Origin: Anaerolineales bacterium
GTDB lineage: Bacteria > Chloroflexota > Anaerolineae > Anaerolineales > Villigracilaceae
Direction: 5' to 3'
Assembly (NCBI GenBank): GCA_014860805.1
Contig: JACZJB010000136.1
Location: 1-64,000 of the forward strand
DNA: 64,000 nt
Below the pieces are notes generated by a model. The model searched no databases. It saw only the letters and a program-made list of their open reading frames with translations, and was not told where the DNA came from. Each line of letters starts with the position of its first letter. Within the stretch, counting starts at the first letter, position 1. Shown piece by piece: positions 17,307-28,000 of this stretch. The translations under genes were made by a program, and so were the position numbers.

Positions 17307-18401
17307 ATGGTTTCTGATAAACTACCAGCACGCATTATGTTCAATTATCTCCCCCCTCTCGTCGTCAGCTTCCTTCTCAGCCTTGCTTTGGGACACCCTG
17401 CCATGTTGTTGGCACAACGCTTTAATTTGATGGATATTCCAGGTTCTGCTCCTCATAAGACTCATGACCGTCCTTCCCCTCTGGCAGGCGGGATTTTGCT
17501 GGTGGCAACCCTTATTGTTATGTTGCTTCCTTTCCGACGATATCTCAGAAGCGAATTCCTTGTGATTTTTGCCGCAGCGTCGGTGGTCTTTCTCTTTGGC
17601 ATTTGGGATGACTATAAAGGCTTATCTGCCCGTCCAAAACTGCTTGGGCAATTAATTGCTGTAACGATCTTGGTTTTGTTTGGCGTTCAGGTCCGTTTTA
17701 TGACGATCTTTTCTGATGCGGGGCAAATGCCTTTGTGGGCTGCTCAACTATTAAATATAGTCATTACTTTATTTTGGATGGTCGGAATTACCAATGCCAT
17801 GAATATGATCGATAGCATGGATGGGATCGTTGCAGGTCTTGGTGTGATTGCCTTTGCTTTTTTTGGGGGGGCAGCCGCCCTTGCGAATCAAACTGCGCTG
17901 TCGGTCTGGTCGGCAGCTCTGCTTGGGATCAGTGCCGGGCTGTATTTTTGGAATAAGATCGCTTCCAAATTCTTTCTCGGTGATTCAGGGGCTCAGACAA
18001 TTGGTTTTTTACTCGCTTCGTTTGGCATCATGTATAATCCTCTTAATCGCAGCCCTGAGTCTTCGTGGATTGTGCCAATTATGCTGTTGGGTGTCCCTAT
18101 TTTCGATACCACACTTGTGGTCTTGTCCCGTTTCAGGAGAAGGCAGCCTGTAGGCAGCGGCAGGCGTGACCATACCTATCATCGCCTGATCGCTTTGGGT
18201 TTTTCACGGGGGTTCTCAGTGTTGATACCCCATGTGGCGGCTTTTGTTATCAGCTGCCTTGCATTCCTAACTCTCTACCTGCCTCCATTGATCGCCATTA
18301 TATTTTTTGTTCTGGCAGTTATCTGTGGGGTCATTGCTTTGTTATGGCTGGAGGGCAAGCCGACTTTGGAAGACCAAATTGAAGGGAAAGATGGTGCGTA
18401 A
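17307..18401 (+). CDS. Polyprenyl-phosphate sugar-1-phosphate transferase, WecA/MraY-type
   Basis: A polytopic membrane enzyme of about 364 residues, expected to start lipid-linked glycan assembly by joining a sugar phosphate (GlcNAc-1-P or similar) to undecaprenyl phosphate. Motifs in order: PHKTHDRPSPLAGG; the Mg-binding DD in FGIWDDYKGL; the NAMNMIDSMDG block; FFLGDSGAQTIGF; and HTYHRLI in place of the HHH motif. About ten hydrophobic helices. The ORF track starts far upstream inside the previous gene; 17307 (ATG) or 17337 (ATG) are better, and 17307 is reported. It overlaps the next gene by 11 bases. Confidence 0.85.
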   Translation: MVSDKLPARIMFNYLPPLVVSFLLSLALGHPAMLLAQRFNLMDIPGSAPHKTHDRPSPLAGGILLVATLIVMLLPFRRYLRSEFLVIFAAASVVFLFGIWDDYKGLSARPKLLGQLIAVTILVLFGVQVRFMTIFSDAGQMPLWAAQLLNIVITLFWMVGITNAMNMIDSMDGIVAGLGVIAFAFFGGAAALANQTALSVWSAALLGISAGLYFWNKIASKFFLGDSGAQTIGFLLASFGIMYNPLNRSPESSWIVPIMLLGVPIFDTTLVVLSRFRRRQPVGSGRRDHTYHRLIALGFSRGFSVLIPHVAAFVISCLAFLTLYLPPLIAIIFFVLAVICGVIALLWLEGKPTLEDQIEGKDGA

Positions 18402-21012
18402 GGTTTCTGCATATAGTAATTATTGGCGGCAGCCGCATGTGCGGCCGGTTGTATATTCGATTTTCCTGTCACTTGGGGCGTTATTTACTCTTTTCTCAAT
18501 CCTTCAGTCAAAGTCAGAGTCGAAAAATGCATTTTTTCTGGGGTACTCCCTGGAAAAAATACTGCTTGGAGTTGGGATCCTCTTTCTTTTGCTGGTATTC
18601 ATCGTGTTGACTGTGAAGCTAGTCCGTCAGCCTGAGTGGGCGCACCATGTGTGGGATGGTGTATTTAAGAACGAGAGGGCAATTGCAATAATTTTGTGGG
18701 CTGCGTTGACCGTTTTTTGTGTATGCTGGATCATCTTGTTCCTTCCCTTTTATCGGCTCGTGGGGAATTTGGCGGGATATGTCGCTCAGTTGAAAGCTGT
18801 CATTGTGTGGTTGGCAGTTGTCGGCGCAGTTACGATGCTGCTTGTCCTCTTTGAACGTGCAAAAGCATCCATTGGGTCAATCCTCGTACAGGACAGACCT
18901 GTGGTTTGGGCGGGCCTTGTCGTTCTATCCTTGTTTATGCTGGCAGGGGGGATCGTTGTTTTCACGGGGATTGGAGTTCAACATCCCGGGGATTATTGGT
19001 ATGCTTCAGGCGTGCCTGTGCTGGGATTGCAGGTTCTTTTTGCGCTTGCGGCTGGGACATTGCTATTATGGGCGGAGTCCAATTGGAGGGAAAACACTCC
19101 GCGCTTTCTGGATCTGCTGATCTGTTTGGGGTTGTGGCTTGTCGCCTCCTGGCTGTGGGCGCGTGAGCCCCTTCGTCCGAATTTTTTCATGCCCGACACC
19201 CTGGATAATATCATGTATCCATACTCTGATAGTGCCACGTTTGATATCGGCAGCCAGTTCGCACTGATAGGGCAGGGTATTTTCAATGGACAGTATTTTG
19301 ACCGCGCGCTTTACATTGCATTATTAACCTATTTGCATATGTGGTTTGGGCAGAACTTCGACCTGATGATGACTGCACAGGCGGTTATTTTTGCCGTATT
19401 TCCAGTGATTATCTATCTGTTAGGCAGGGAGTTACATAGCCGGGTATTGGGCATGTCTGCGGCAATATTGATTTTGTTGCGCGGTTTGAATTCATTGATC
19501 GCCTCCAAGTGGATTGACCTGGCCAGTCCTAAAATGATTTTGACGGACTTTGCCACTGCAATTGGAATTTCAGTTCTTTTGCTTTTGGCTTTGAAGTGGT
19601 TTAGAGAACCTTCAAAGCGCCATCTGGCGGTGTGGGTCGGTGGCGTGCTCGGCTTGACGCTCATGTTGCGGACACACGTTCTTCTACTGCTCCCAGTATT
19701 GATTTTTTATTTCTGGCTCAGGCTGCGCCCGCACTGGAAGTACGCGGCAGCTGGTTCACTCGTGCTGATTTTGGGGATGCTGGTTTCCACAACTCCATGG
19801 GACCTGCGGAATCGTCAAAATGGCACCCCCATGTTTTACATGTACTATTCCCGTATTCAGGAGGTTTTGCGCGCTCGCTACGGAATACAGGAGGATACAT
19901 TTGCTCCTGAGATCCCCATATCCATTGCCGCGGCTCAAAACCACCGCATGCGAGTTGAGCAAAATCCCCCTTTGCGGCAGCTCGCTGACGTGTCAGCGGC
20001 GGCAGGGTATTGCGATTCTCAATTGTGCAGGATCATTAATCACTTTTTTCATAATTTTATAACTTCATTGCTTTTTCTACCTGCTTCTTTTACCTTGGAT
20101 GATCTTTGGAATACCATAAAACTAAGTACACCTTATTGGAAGAATAGCTGGCAGGGTGGGGGACTTGATTTAACAGCAGGCATTTTATTGATAATTAACA
20201 TGGCGTTGATCTCGCTCGGATTTGGGGCAATGTGGGTGCGGAATCGGATTGCATCCTTGTTGCCCGTAAGCATATTCCTGGTGTATATTTTTTCAAACGC
20301 ACTGGCATTGACATCTGGCGGACGTTATATCGTTCCGGTAGATTGGATTATTTGTATTTATTACATGGCAGGTCTGCTGCAATTGCTTATTTGGGGATTG
20401 CGGTTTGCGGGGATGGCATTCTTTACTGAAAAACTGCTGTTTGAAGTGGAAATGAAACCTCCAGGCACTCAACCCTGGGTGGGTTTAACTGGAATGGTTC
20501 CCGCTTTTGTAATGGTGTTTCTGATCGGTGCATTGATTCCCTTTGCAGAAATGCCTTTTGAAAGACGATATCAGTCAGGCTCAGCGGATGAGGCGCTTAC
20601 CATGCTGGAACAAGAAGGGATGTTGGATCAATCCGGTTTCAGTAGAAGCGATCTTGATTTGTTTTTGTCTGACCCGCAGGCAGATTTACTTGTGGGCAGA
20701 TTACTGTACCCGCGTTATTACCCTGCGGGTGAAGGGGAGATGGACAGGCATCATCCGTATCTTCGGCTTGATTATTCGCGCAATGTCTTTATTGTCATTG
20801 GTCCACTGGGGAGTGGAAGGCAAAATGTGATTATCGCCGGCGATCGATCCGAGTTTCTTACTCATGCGGCAGATGTGGTGGTTATTGGCTGCAGGAACAA
20901 ATTGCACATGGATGGATTGATTGTCTTTGAACTGTCCGATCCCGGTCATGTGTATATGCGTTCGCCTCAGCATGAATTAAAGTGTCCGCTGCAAGACCCG
21001 TCAACGCAATGA
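18391..21012 (+). CDS. Large polytopic membrane protein, GT-C glycosyltransferase-like
   Basis: An 873-residue membrane protein with about 13-15 hydrophobic helices, long periplasmic loops and a C-terminal soluble tail from about residue 715. The region around FDLMMTAQAVIFAVFPVIIY and RTHVLLLLPVLIFYFW looks like the repeated helices of GT-C transferases (PMT/ArnT-like). A possible acidic first-loop motif is FMPDTLDN near residue 268. I infer a role in adding a lipid-carried sugar on the outer face of the membrane. The track starts at 18307; the ATG at 18391, preceded by GAAGGGAAAG and overlapping the previous stop, is preferred. Confidence 0.7.
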   Translation: MVRKVSAYSNYWRQPHVRPVVYSIFLSLGALFTLFSILQSKSESKNAFFLGYSLEKILLGVGILFLLLVFIVLTVKLVRQPEWAHHVWDGVFKNERAIAIILWAALTVFCVCWIILFLPFYRLVGNLAGYVAQLKAVIVWLAVVGAVTMLLVLFERAKASIGSILVQDRPVVWAGLVVLSLFMLAGGIVVFTGIGVQHPGDYWYASGVPVLGLQVLFALAAGTLLLWAESNWRENTPRFLDLLICLGLWLVASWLWAREPLRPNFFMPDTLDNIMYPYSDSATFDIGSQFALIGQGIFNGQYFDRALYIALLTYLHMWFGQNFDLMMTAQAVIFAVFPVIIYLLGRELHSRVLGMSAAILILLRGLNSLIASKWIDLASPKMILTDFATAIGISVLLLLALKWFREPSKRHLAVWVGGVLGLTLMLRTHVLLLLPVLIFYFWLRLRPHWKYAAAGSLVLILGMLVSTTPWDLRNRQNGTPMFYMYYSRIQEVLRARYGIQEDTFAPEIPISIAAAQNHRMRVEQNPPLRQLADVSAAAGYCDSQLCRIINHFFHNFITSLLFLPASFTLDDLWNTIKLSTPYWKNSWQGGGLDLTAGILLIINMALISLGFGAMWVRNRIASLLPVSIFLVYIFSNALALTSGGRYIVPVDWIICIYYMAGLLQLLIWGLRFAGMAFFTEKLLFEVEMKPPGTQPWVGLTGMVPAFVMVFLIGALIPFAEMPFERRYQSGSADEALTMLEQEGMLDQSGFSRSDLDLFLSDPQADLLVGRLLYPRYYPAGEGEMDRHHPYLRLDYSRNVFIVIGPLGSGRQNVIIAGDRSEFLTHAADVVVIGCRNKLHMDGLIVFELSDPGHVYMRSPQHELKCPLQDPSTQ

Positions 21013-21026
21013 TTTTTATAAACAAG

Positions 21027-21057
21027 AAAGAGGAGAGAACTGAGTTCTCTCCTCTTT
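21027..21057. terminator. Bidirectional terminator
   Basis: A 14-base perfect stem AAAGAGGAGAGAAC/GTTCTCTCCTCTTT with a 3-base loop, T-run on the + side and A-run on the other. It sits between two convergent genes and serves both. Confidence 0.92.
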
Positions 21058-21062
21058 TTTGT

Positions 21063-21689
21063 TTATGTTGCCATTAACTCATCGTACTTCCTGCGGATTT
21101 CGCGGATATCTTCCCACATCAGGGATTTGGGCGAGCCGGGTTCACGGGATTGATTCCGCAGCAGGTAGGATGGATGAAAGATCGGCATGACCCAATGACC
21201 GTCAAGCTGTGTCCATTGTCCGCGCAGGGAGGTGATGCCCGTCTTTTTGAGAATGGATTGGCAGGCAACATTCCCTGTCAGCAGAATCACGAGCGGGTTG
21301 ATCAAGCGGATGATCTCAAATACGAATGGACGGTAATACTCTATCTCCTGGTCGTTGGGTTTACGAAACGATTTTCCGTCATCACCGGGCGGCATGCGGA
21401 ACACCGAGTTGGTGATATACACATCCTTCTCAGGGTCGAAATTCCCCGCCTGTAAAATTTTATCGAGGAGTTGGCCTGCAGGTCCCACGAAGGGTTTGCC
21501 TTTGATATTTTCCTGGGGTCCCGGCGCTTCTCCGATGATCAGCAATTTCGCAGTGGGGTTCCCGCGGCTGATGACGACATTTGTACCCGCATTCGCAAGC
21601 GGATCATCCTTCATTCCCTTGAGCGCGCTGAGCACGTCATCAAGCGTGGAGAATTGGTTTGATGTGCTAAACAAATCTGACTGGACCAT
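21063..21689 (-). CDS. Uracil-DNA glycosylase, family 4-like, lacking Fe-S cysteines
   Basis: A 208-residue DNA-repair enzyme of the UDG superfamily that would remove uracil from DNA. Motif A is LLIIGEAPGPQE, followed by the conserved GKPFVGPAGQLLDKIL; motif C is IFHPSYLL near residue 175. Family 4 enzymes carry four cysteines for a 4Fe-4S cluster (one pair near the N-terminus, two around the RPPGN loop). Here the equivalents are missing: NSVFRMPPGDD has no Cys and the only cysteine is in GNVACQSI. It may be a cluster-free relative. The start is set at 21689 because GAAGAAGG lies 9 bases upstream, rather than abutting the ATG as for 21698. Confidence 0.85.
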   Translation of the reverse strand: MVQSDLFSTSNQFSTLDDVLSALKGMKDDPLANAGTNVVISRGNPTAKLLIIGEAPGPQENIKGKPFVGPAGQLLDKILQAGNFDPEKDVYITNSVFRMPPGDDGKSFRKPNDQEIEYYRPFVFEIIRLINPLVILLTGNVACQSILKKTGITSLRGQWTQLDGHWVMPIFHPSYLLRNQSREPGSPKSLMWEDIREIRRKYDELMAT

Positions 21690-21888
21690 GATTGACATCC
21701 TTCTTCGCGGAATGACTAGATCGCTGGCATTTTACCGCCAACTTTGAACCCGTATAAAGAGTGAGAATAAGGCATATTGCAACTGGAGACGATAGACTAA
21801 ACTATCTGCTTAGAACATTGATCGACAATAACTGGGGGAAATTCTTTACTATTTACCATTACATTTGTCTTAATTTCAGTTTCACTAG

Positions 21889-21917
21889 TTGACTTTTGCC
21901 TTTCAATATTGTAAGGT
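21889..21917 (+). promoter_or_regulatory. Putative promoter of giant protein 1
   Basis: TTGACT at 21889-21894 is separated by 17 bases from TAAGGT at 21912-21917. It gives a leader of about 80 bases ending in GGGAGGAAC before the ATG at 22004. The 21690-22003 interval is AT-rich and otherwise shows nothing recognisable. Confidence 0.45.
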
Positions 21918-22003
21918 ATTATGTATATGTCTACAAAAAAGCTAATTTATGGATGTATTATCCACTAATTTGCATAGACAAGCTTAGCTCCGGGAGGAAC
22001 AGC

Positions 22004-25000
22004 ATGAACGATAGGGCTTTTAGGAAATATAGTCTTGGTGCAAAGTTTTCATTTATTATACTGATACTCTTTACGCTTTTTTCTTTAACGGGGACTTACT
22101 TTGTTGGTGCGGCGCCGGCGGGCACCGCATTACAGTTTAATGGGACAAACCAGTATGCAACATTTGGAAATACTGCATATACCCCAAATGGTACTCTTAC
22201 TGCAGCTCCTACATGGAATACGCAGGCTAACTCTCAATTGGGCAGGTCATCATTAACTTTTAATGGAACCACTCAATATGTGACGTTTGGTGCTGCTCCT
22301 GAACTAGGGGCTGCGGACTTTACCCTCGAAACCTGGTTTTATTGGCAGGGCGGGGGAACAACAGGAACTACTGGTACTGGTGGTTTGACAGCTGCTTATC
22401 CCTTAATCTCGAAGGGACGCAATCAGGCCGATGGCTCTAATCTTGATGCAAATTACTACCTTGGAATTCAAGGCGGTAGACTCGCTGCGGATTTTGAAGA
22501 TATGGCCGGAGGGGCGAACCACCCTATCATAGGGACAACTGTTATCACTACAAATACCTGGCATCATGCCGCAGTGACGTATGACAGCGCCAGCTCAGTC
22601 TGGACGTTGTATCTGGATGGCATTGCCGATGGTACTTTGGATTTAGGTACCAATATCCTCCCTCGTTCAGATAGCATACAGCATGCTGCAATTGGTTCGG
22701 CCCTAACATCCACCGGAGCGGCGGCAGGATTTTTTCAAGGGAGGTTGGATGAAGCGCGAATATGGAATACGGTTCGTACGCAGGCTGAAATTCAAGCAAG
22801 CATGAATTCCGAAATACTGACCCCCACGGCCGGTTTGATCGGTCGTTGGGGTCTTAATGATGGGGCAGGCACCACGGCAAGCAACCTCAATCGTTTGGGC
22901 CTAACCACATTCACTGTTGAGGCATGGGTTCAACGCGCTGCGGGCGGGGCAACCATGACCAGCGGCAACCTGGGTTTTGATAATGCTGGTGGCCGTCCAT
23001 TTATCTACCCTGTGCTCACAAGAGGTATGGGAGAGGGAGAAACCCCTGCCAATATCAATACAAATTATTTGTTGGGTATTACAGCCAATGGCTTTGTCGG
23101 TGCCGATTTTGAAGATACTGCCGGCGGGGTCAACCACCCAGCATGGGGAACAACAAATATTCCAATCGGCGAATGGCATCACATTGCGGCAACATACGAT
23201 GGTAGCTGTTGGAGTCTTTATCTGGATGGCAACCTCGAGACTTTGAACGGCCTTGCAGTTGCCTGCCCTAATGTAACCCCAGAGTCTACCAGCTATCAAT
23301 ATGCAGGTGTTGCGGCAGGGCTTAGTTCTACAGGTACGCCCAGCACTGGTTACTTCTCTGGAATAATTGACGAAGCACGTGTTTGGAATCGTGCCCTGAC
23401 CCCGGCAGAGATTTCGGCAAATAGATTTGTTGAACTTGCCAGTGGAAGCGGTTTGATTGGTCGCTGGGGGATGAATGAAGGTTCGGGTGTGGTAATTAAC
23501 GATTCCGCAACGCCTACAACTGAAAACGGAAATCTGGTAAACGGACCGACATGGGTAACTGGTTTTCCGGACGACACCCCTCCTGCAGCACCTTCCGGTC
23601 TTCTGATCAGTTCATATAGCCGCAATATCAATTTGACATGGTCGGCAAATTCTGAATCTGATTTGGCTGGATATAACTTATATAGAAGCACAACTGCTGG
23701 CGGCCCTTATACAAAACAAAATGTTGCGCTGCTCACAACCACTTCTTATTTAGACACCGGCCTGACCAATGGCACAACCTATTATTATGTAGTCCGAGCA
23801 GTTGACACGTCCAATAACGAGTCGACCTTGTCTGTTGAGGTAAATGCAACCCCGTCTCTGGCACAGGGTGCTGCCTTGGAATTTAATGGGAGCAGTCAAT
23901 ACGTTACATTTGGGACCGGTAATGTTCTTGCTTCGCCTGTATATACAGTGGAAACATGGTTCAAACGCACTGGGGCGGGTGTTGGTGTAACTACCGGTGG
24001 CGGCGGGATTGCATCTGCAATTCCCTTAATTTCAAAAGGGACCTCGGAATCTGAAACTGCAGCGGCAGATATCAATTATTTCCTCGGTATCAATGCAGCT
24101 TCCGGCGTGTTGGTGGCGGATTTTGAAGAGGGTGCGGGTGGAACTTCTCCCAGCTTGAATCATCCAATCTCTGGAACAACAGTGATCGCAAACGATACCT
24201 GGTATCACGCTGCAATGACTTATGACGGGACTACATTGCGTATTTATCTCAACGGTGTGTTGGAAAACTCATTGACGGTGGGGCAACCTGCTGCATCTGC
24301 AACCACTTCTCCAACTGCGTTTGGAACTTCCATCCGCTCGAATGGCACCACCATTCAAGGATATTTTTCGGGAGTACTGGATGAGCCCCGTATTTGGACT
24401 CGCGCATTGTCTCCTGCAGAAATCCAGACGAATATAAATTCACAACTGACAAGCGGAACCAATCTGCTTGCCCGTTGGGGTATGAACGAAGGTTTTGGCA
24501 CAACGGTCGCAAGCTCCCTGGGTACCTTCAATGGGGTATTAACGAATGGCCCGCTTTGGGTTCCTGGTGCGCCGTTCAATATTGTTGTCGATCCACCCGC
24601 AGCGCCAAGCGGACTGAATGCCAATGCTTCTTCCGGCACCAATATCAACCTGACTTGGACAGATAATTCAAATACAGAATCCACCTTTGAGATCGAACGT
24701 GGAAATAACTTGGCCGGGCCGTTCAGCCCGTTAACCAGTGTTGGCGTCAACAGTACTAATACTGCGGACTCAGGCTTGACGCCGTTCACACAGTATTGTT
24801 ATCGAGTGCGCGCTGTAAATCCAAGCGGACCGTCCACATACAGCAATGTATCGTGCGCAACCACCCCTGCGGAAGGCGGAGAGGCTTTGAAATTAGGCAA
24901 TGCCAATGCATACGTGGTCTTCCCGTCATCAGCCAGTTTGAATACTTCCACGTACACTATTGAAACCTGGTTCCGACGTGATGGAACAGGAGTTGCCGAT

Positions 25001-28000
25001 TCCACCGGCACAAATGGCACCTTTATAGAACCTCTGATCGCCAAAGGCACTGCGGAAGATGAATTTGCCAACATGGATATTAACTATATTCTGGGTATCA
25101 ACCCGGCTGGCAATCTTATCTGTGCAGATTTTGAAGAAGCACAAACTGGCACAAATCCGAGCCTGAATCATCCGGTCTGTGGAACGACTGCGATCCAGAA
25201 TGGGGTCTGGTATCACGCGGCTGCGACATACGATGGAACAACCTGGCGTTTGTATTTGAATGGAATGCCCGAAGCATCCCTGACCGTAAACCAGCCAGCT
25301 AACAATGTAAATATTTCTCCAGTCTCTTTGGGAACATCAATAGAATCGAACGGCACCACTGCACAGGGCTTTTTCAACGGCACGATGGAAGAAGCCCGCA
25401 TTTGGAATTATGCACGTACTCCAGCGGAGATTCTTTCAACTATTAATTCGCAAGTTACCACGGCTCAGTCCGGGCTGATCGCTCGTTGGGGTATGAATCA
25501 AAACACAGGCACAGCCGTCAATGGTTCTGCAGGAACGACAGTAAATGGGGTGATCACAGGCACAGGATGGAGTTGGGTTACGCCGGGTGCTCCGTTTAAC
25601 ATAGATTTCAGTGTACCGGCGGCTCCCAGTGGATTAAATGCCACCGCCTCCTTCGCCAACCAAATTGATCTAAGCTGGACCGATAACTCTGCCAATGAAG
25701 TTGGTTTTGAGATCGAACGCGGCAATAATATTGCCGGGCCATTCACATATCTATCCACTGCCAGTGTGAATGCTTCTTCCTATACCGATGGTACGGTGAA
25801 TGCCCTAACCCAGTATTGTTACCGTGTACGCGCCGTCAATGCAGGCGGACAATCAACCTATAGCAATGTTTCATGCGCCACGACATTGGTTGAGAGCGGC
25901 GCAGCCCTGCAATTAGGCGGCACGAATGCTTATGCAAAATTCACAAACTCGGCCAGCCTGAATTCTGCTACTTTCACCGTTGAGACATGGTTCCGCCGCG
26001 ATGGAGCTGGGATTGGTACAGACACTGGAACGGGCGGCATTGCCTCTGCGATCCCATTGGTCACCAAGGGTACTTCGGAAGCTGAAAATGCCAACGCAGA
26101 CATTAACTACTTCCTTGCCATTAATTCAGCCACAAACACCTTGTGCGCCGACTTTGAAGAAGCTGCATCGGGCGCTGCGCCAAGCCAAAATCACCCGGTC
26201 TGCGGTACAACCCCGATTGTAAATGGAACATGGTATCACGCCGCGGCAACCTACGATGGTACCACCTGGCGGTTATATCTCAATGGTTTGCCTGAAGCCT
26301 CCCTGGTTGTAGGCCAGCCTGCAAATGCCGTTGGCATTTCTCCTGTGGCTTTGGGCACTTCCATCGAGTCCAATGGAAACACAACGGGCGGATATTTCAA
26401 CGGGTCCCTTGATGAAGTGCGTATCTGGAATTACCCCCGTACTCCAGCTGAAATTCAAAGCACTGTCAATTCACAGATCGCGGCAGCACAGACTGGCTTG
26501 ATCGCACGCTGGAGCCTGAACGAAGACTCCGGGACGGTTGTTCACGGATCGGCCGGCACAACTGTAACAGGCACAGTGATTGGTACTGGATATAGCTGGA
26601 TCAATCCCGGCGCTCCATTTGACATTGTGCTCACAGCACCTGCGGCTCCCTCTTTATTGAATGCAGTATCTACATCAGCGTATCAGGTAAATCTCACGTG
26701 GACAGATAACTCCACGAACGAGACCAACTTCGAGATTGAGAAGGGAAGCGCTCTTGCGGGCCCGTTCACTCCGCTCAACACCGTCGGTGTGAATGTCACA
26801 GCTTTTTCCGACACGAACGTCTTCCCAACCACCGAGTATTGTTATCGAGTGCGTGCGATCAATCTGGTTGGACCCTCTGCATATAGCAACGTCTCATGCG
26901 TTACCACACTCACGGAAAATGCCAGCGCATTGGATTTTGGAACAACAAATGCATACGCCACTTTTGGGGATGCCAACGCTCTGGACTTGACTCAATTTAC
27001 TCTGGAAGGCTGGTTCCGTCGAGATGGCGCCGGGGTATCGAATACAACCGGTACAGGCGGTATTGCCAATGCCATTCCATTGATTTCCAATGGATCTCCT
27101 GAGGCGGAAACGACCAATGCAGATATGAACTACCTGCTCTGCATAAATGATGCTACCGATACCCTCTGTGCCGATTTCGAAGAAGGCGCCACAGGTGCAA
27201 CGCCCGGGTTAAATCACCCGATCTCCGGGGTCACTCCCATTGCCAATGGAAGCTGGTATCACGCTGCGGTGACTTATGATGGAACCACATGGCGTCTCTA
27301 CCTGAACGGTGTTTTGGAAAACCAGGCTGTGGTGAATCAGCCGGTGAACGCTGCAAATATCTCTGCCACTTCGCTGGCCACCATGTTAACGACAACCAAT
27401 ACGGCGAACGGTTTCTTCAATGGCGTTTTGGATGAGGTGCGTATTTGGAATTATTCCAGAACCGAATCAGAGATCCGTTCAACGATCAACACTGAGATCA
27501 CCTCGCCGCAAACCGGCTTGGTGGCACGCTGGGGATTAAATGAAGGCAGCGGAAATGTGGTTGGCGCAACGGCTGGAACAACGATCAATGGAACTGTGAC
27601 AGGTGCTGGATATAGTTGGATTACCCCCGGTGCGCCGTTCAATGTCACATTCAATGCGCCTCCCAACGCGCCGATACTTGTTACTCCACCTGACAACAGC
27701 ACCAACGTCCCGACATCTCCCACCTTATCTGTGGATGTTTCTGATCCGGATGGCGGTAATTTAACCGTGCAATTTTACGGAAGACCGGTCAACACAGCAA
27801 CAGGTCCCGACTTCTCTATTATTGCAATTCCGGATACCCAGTTCTACACCAGCTCAATGAATGGCGGGTCTCCCGCAATTATGGCTTCACAGACCGATTG
27901 GATCGTAAATAATATTGCTGCCAATAACATAAAGTTTGTAACGCATCTCGGTGACTGTACTCAAAATGGTAATGTGCCCGCCGAATGGTTGAATGCTGAC

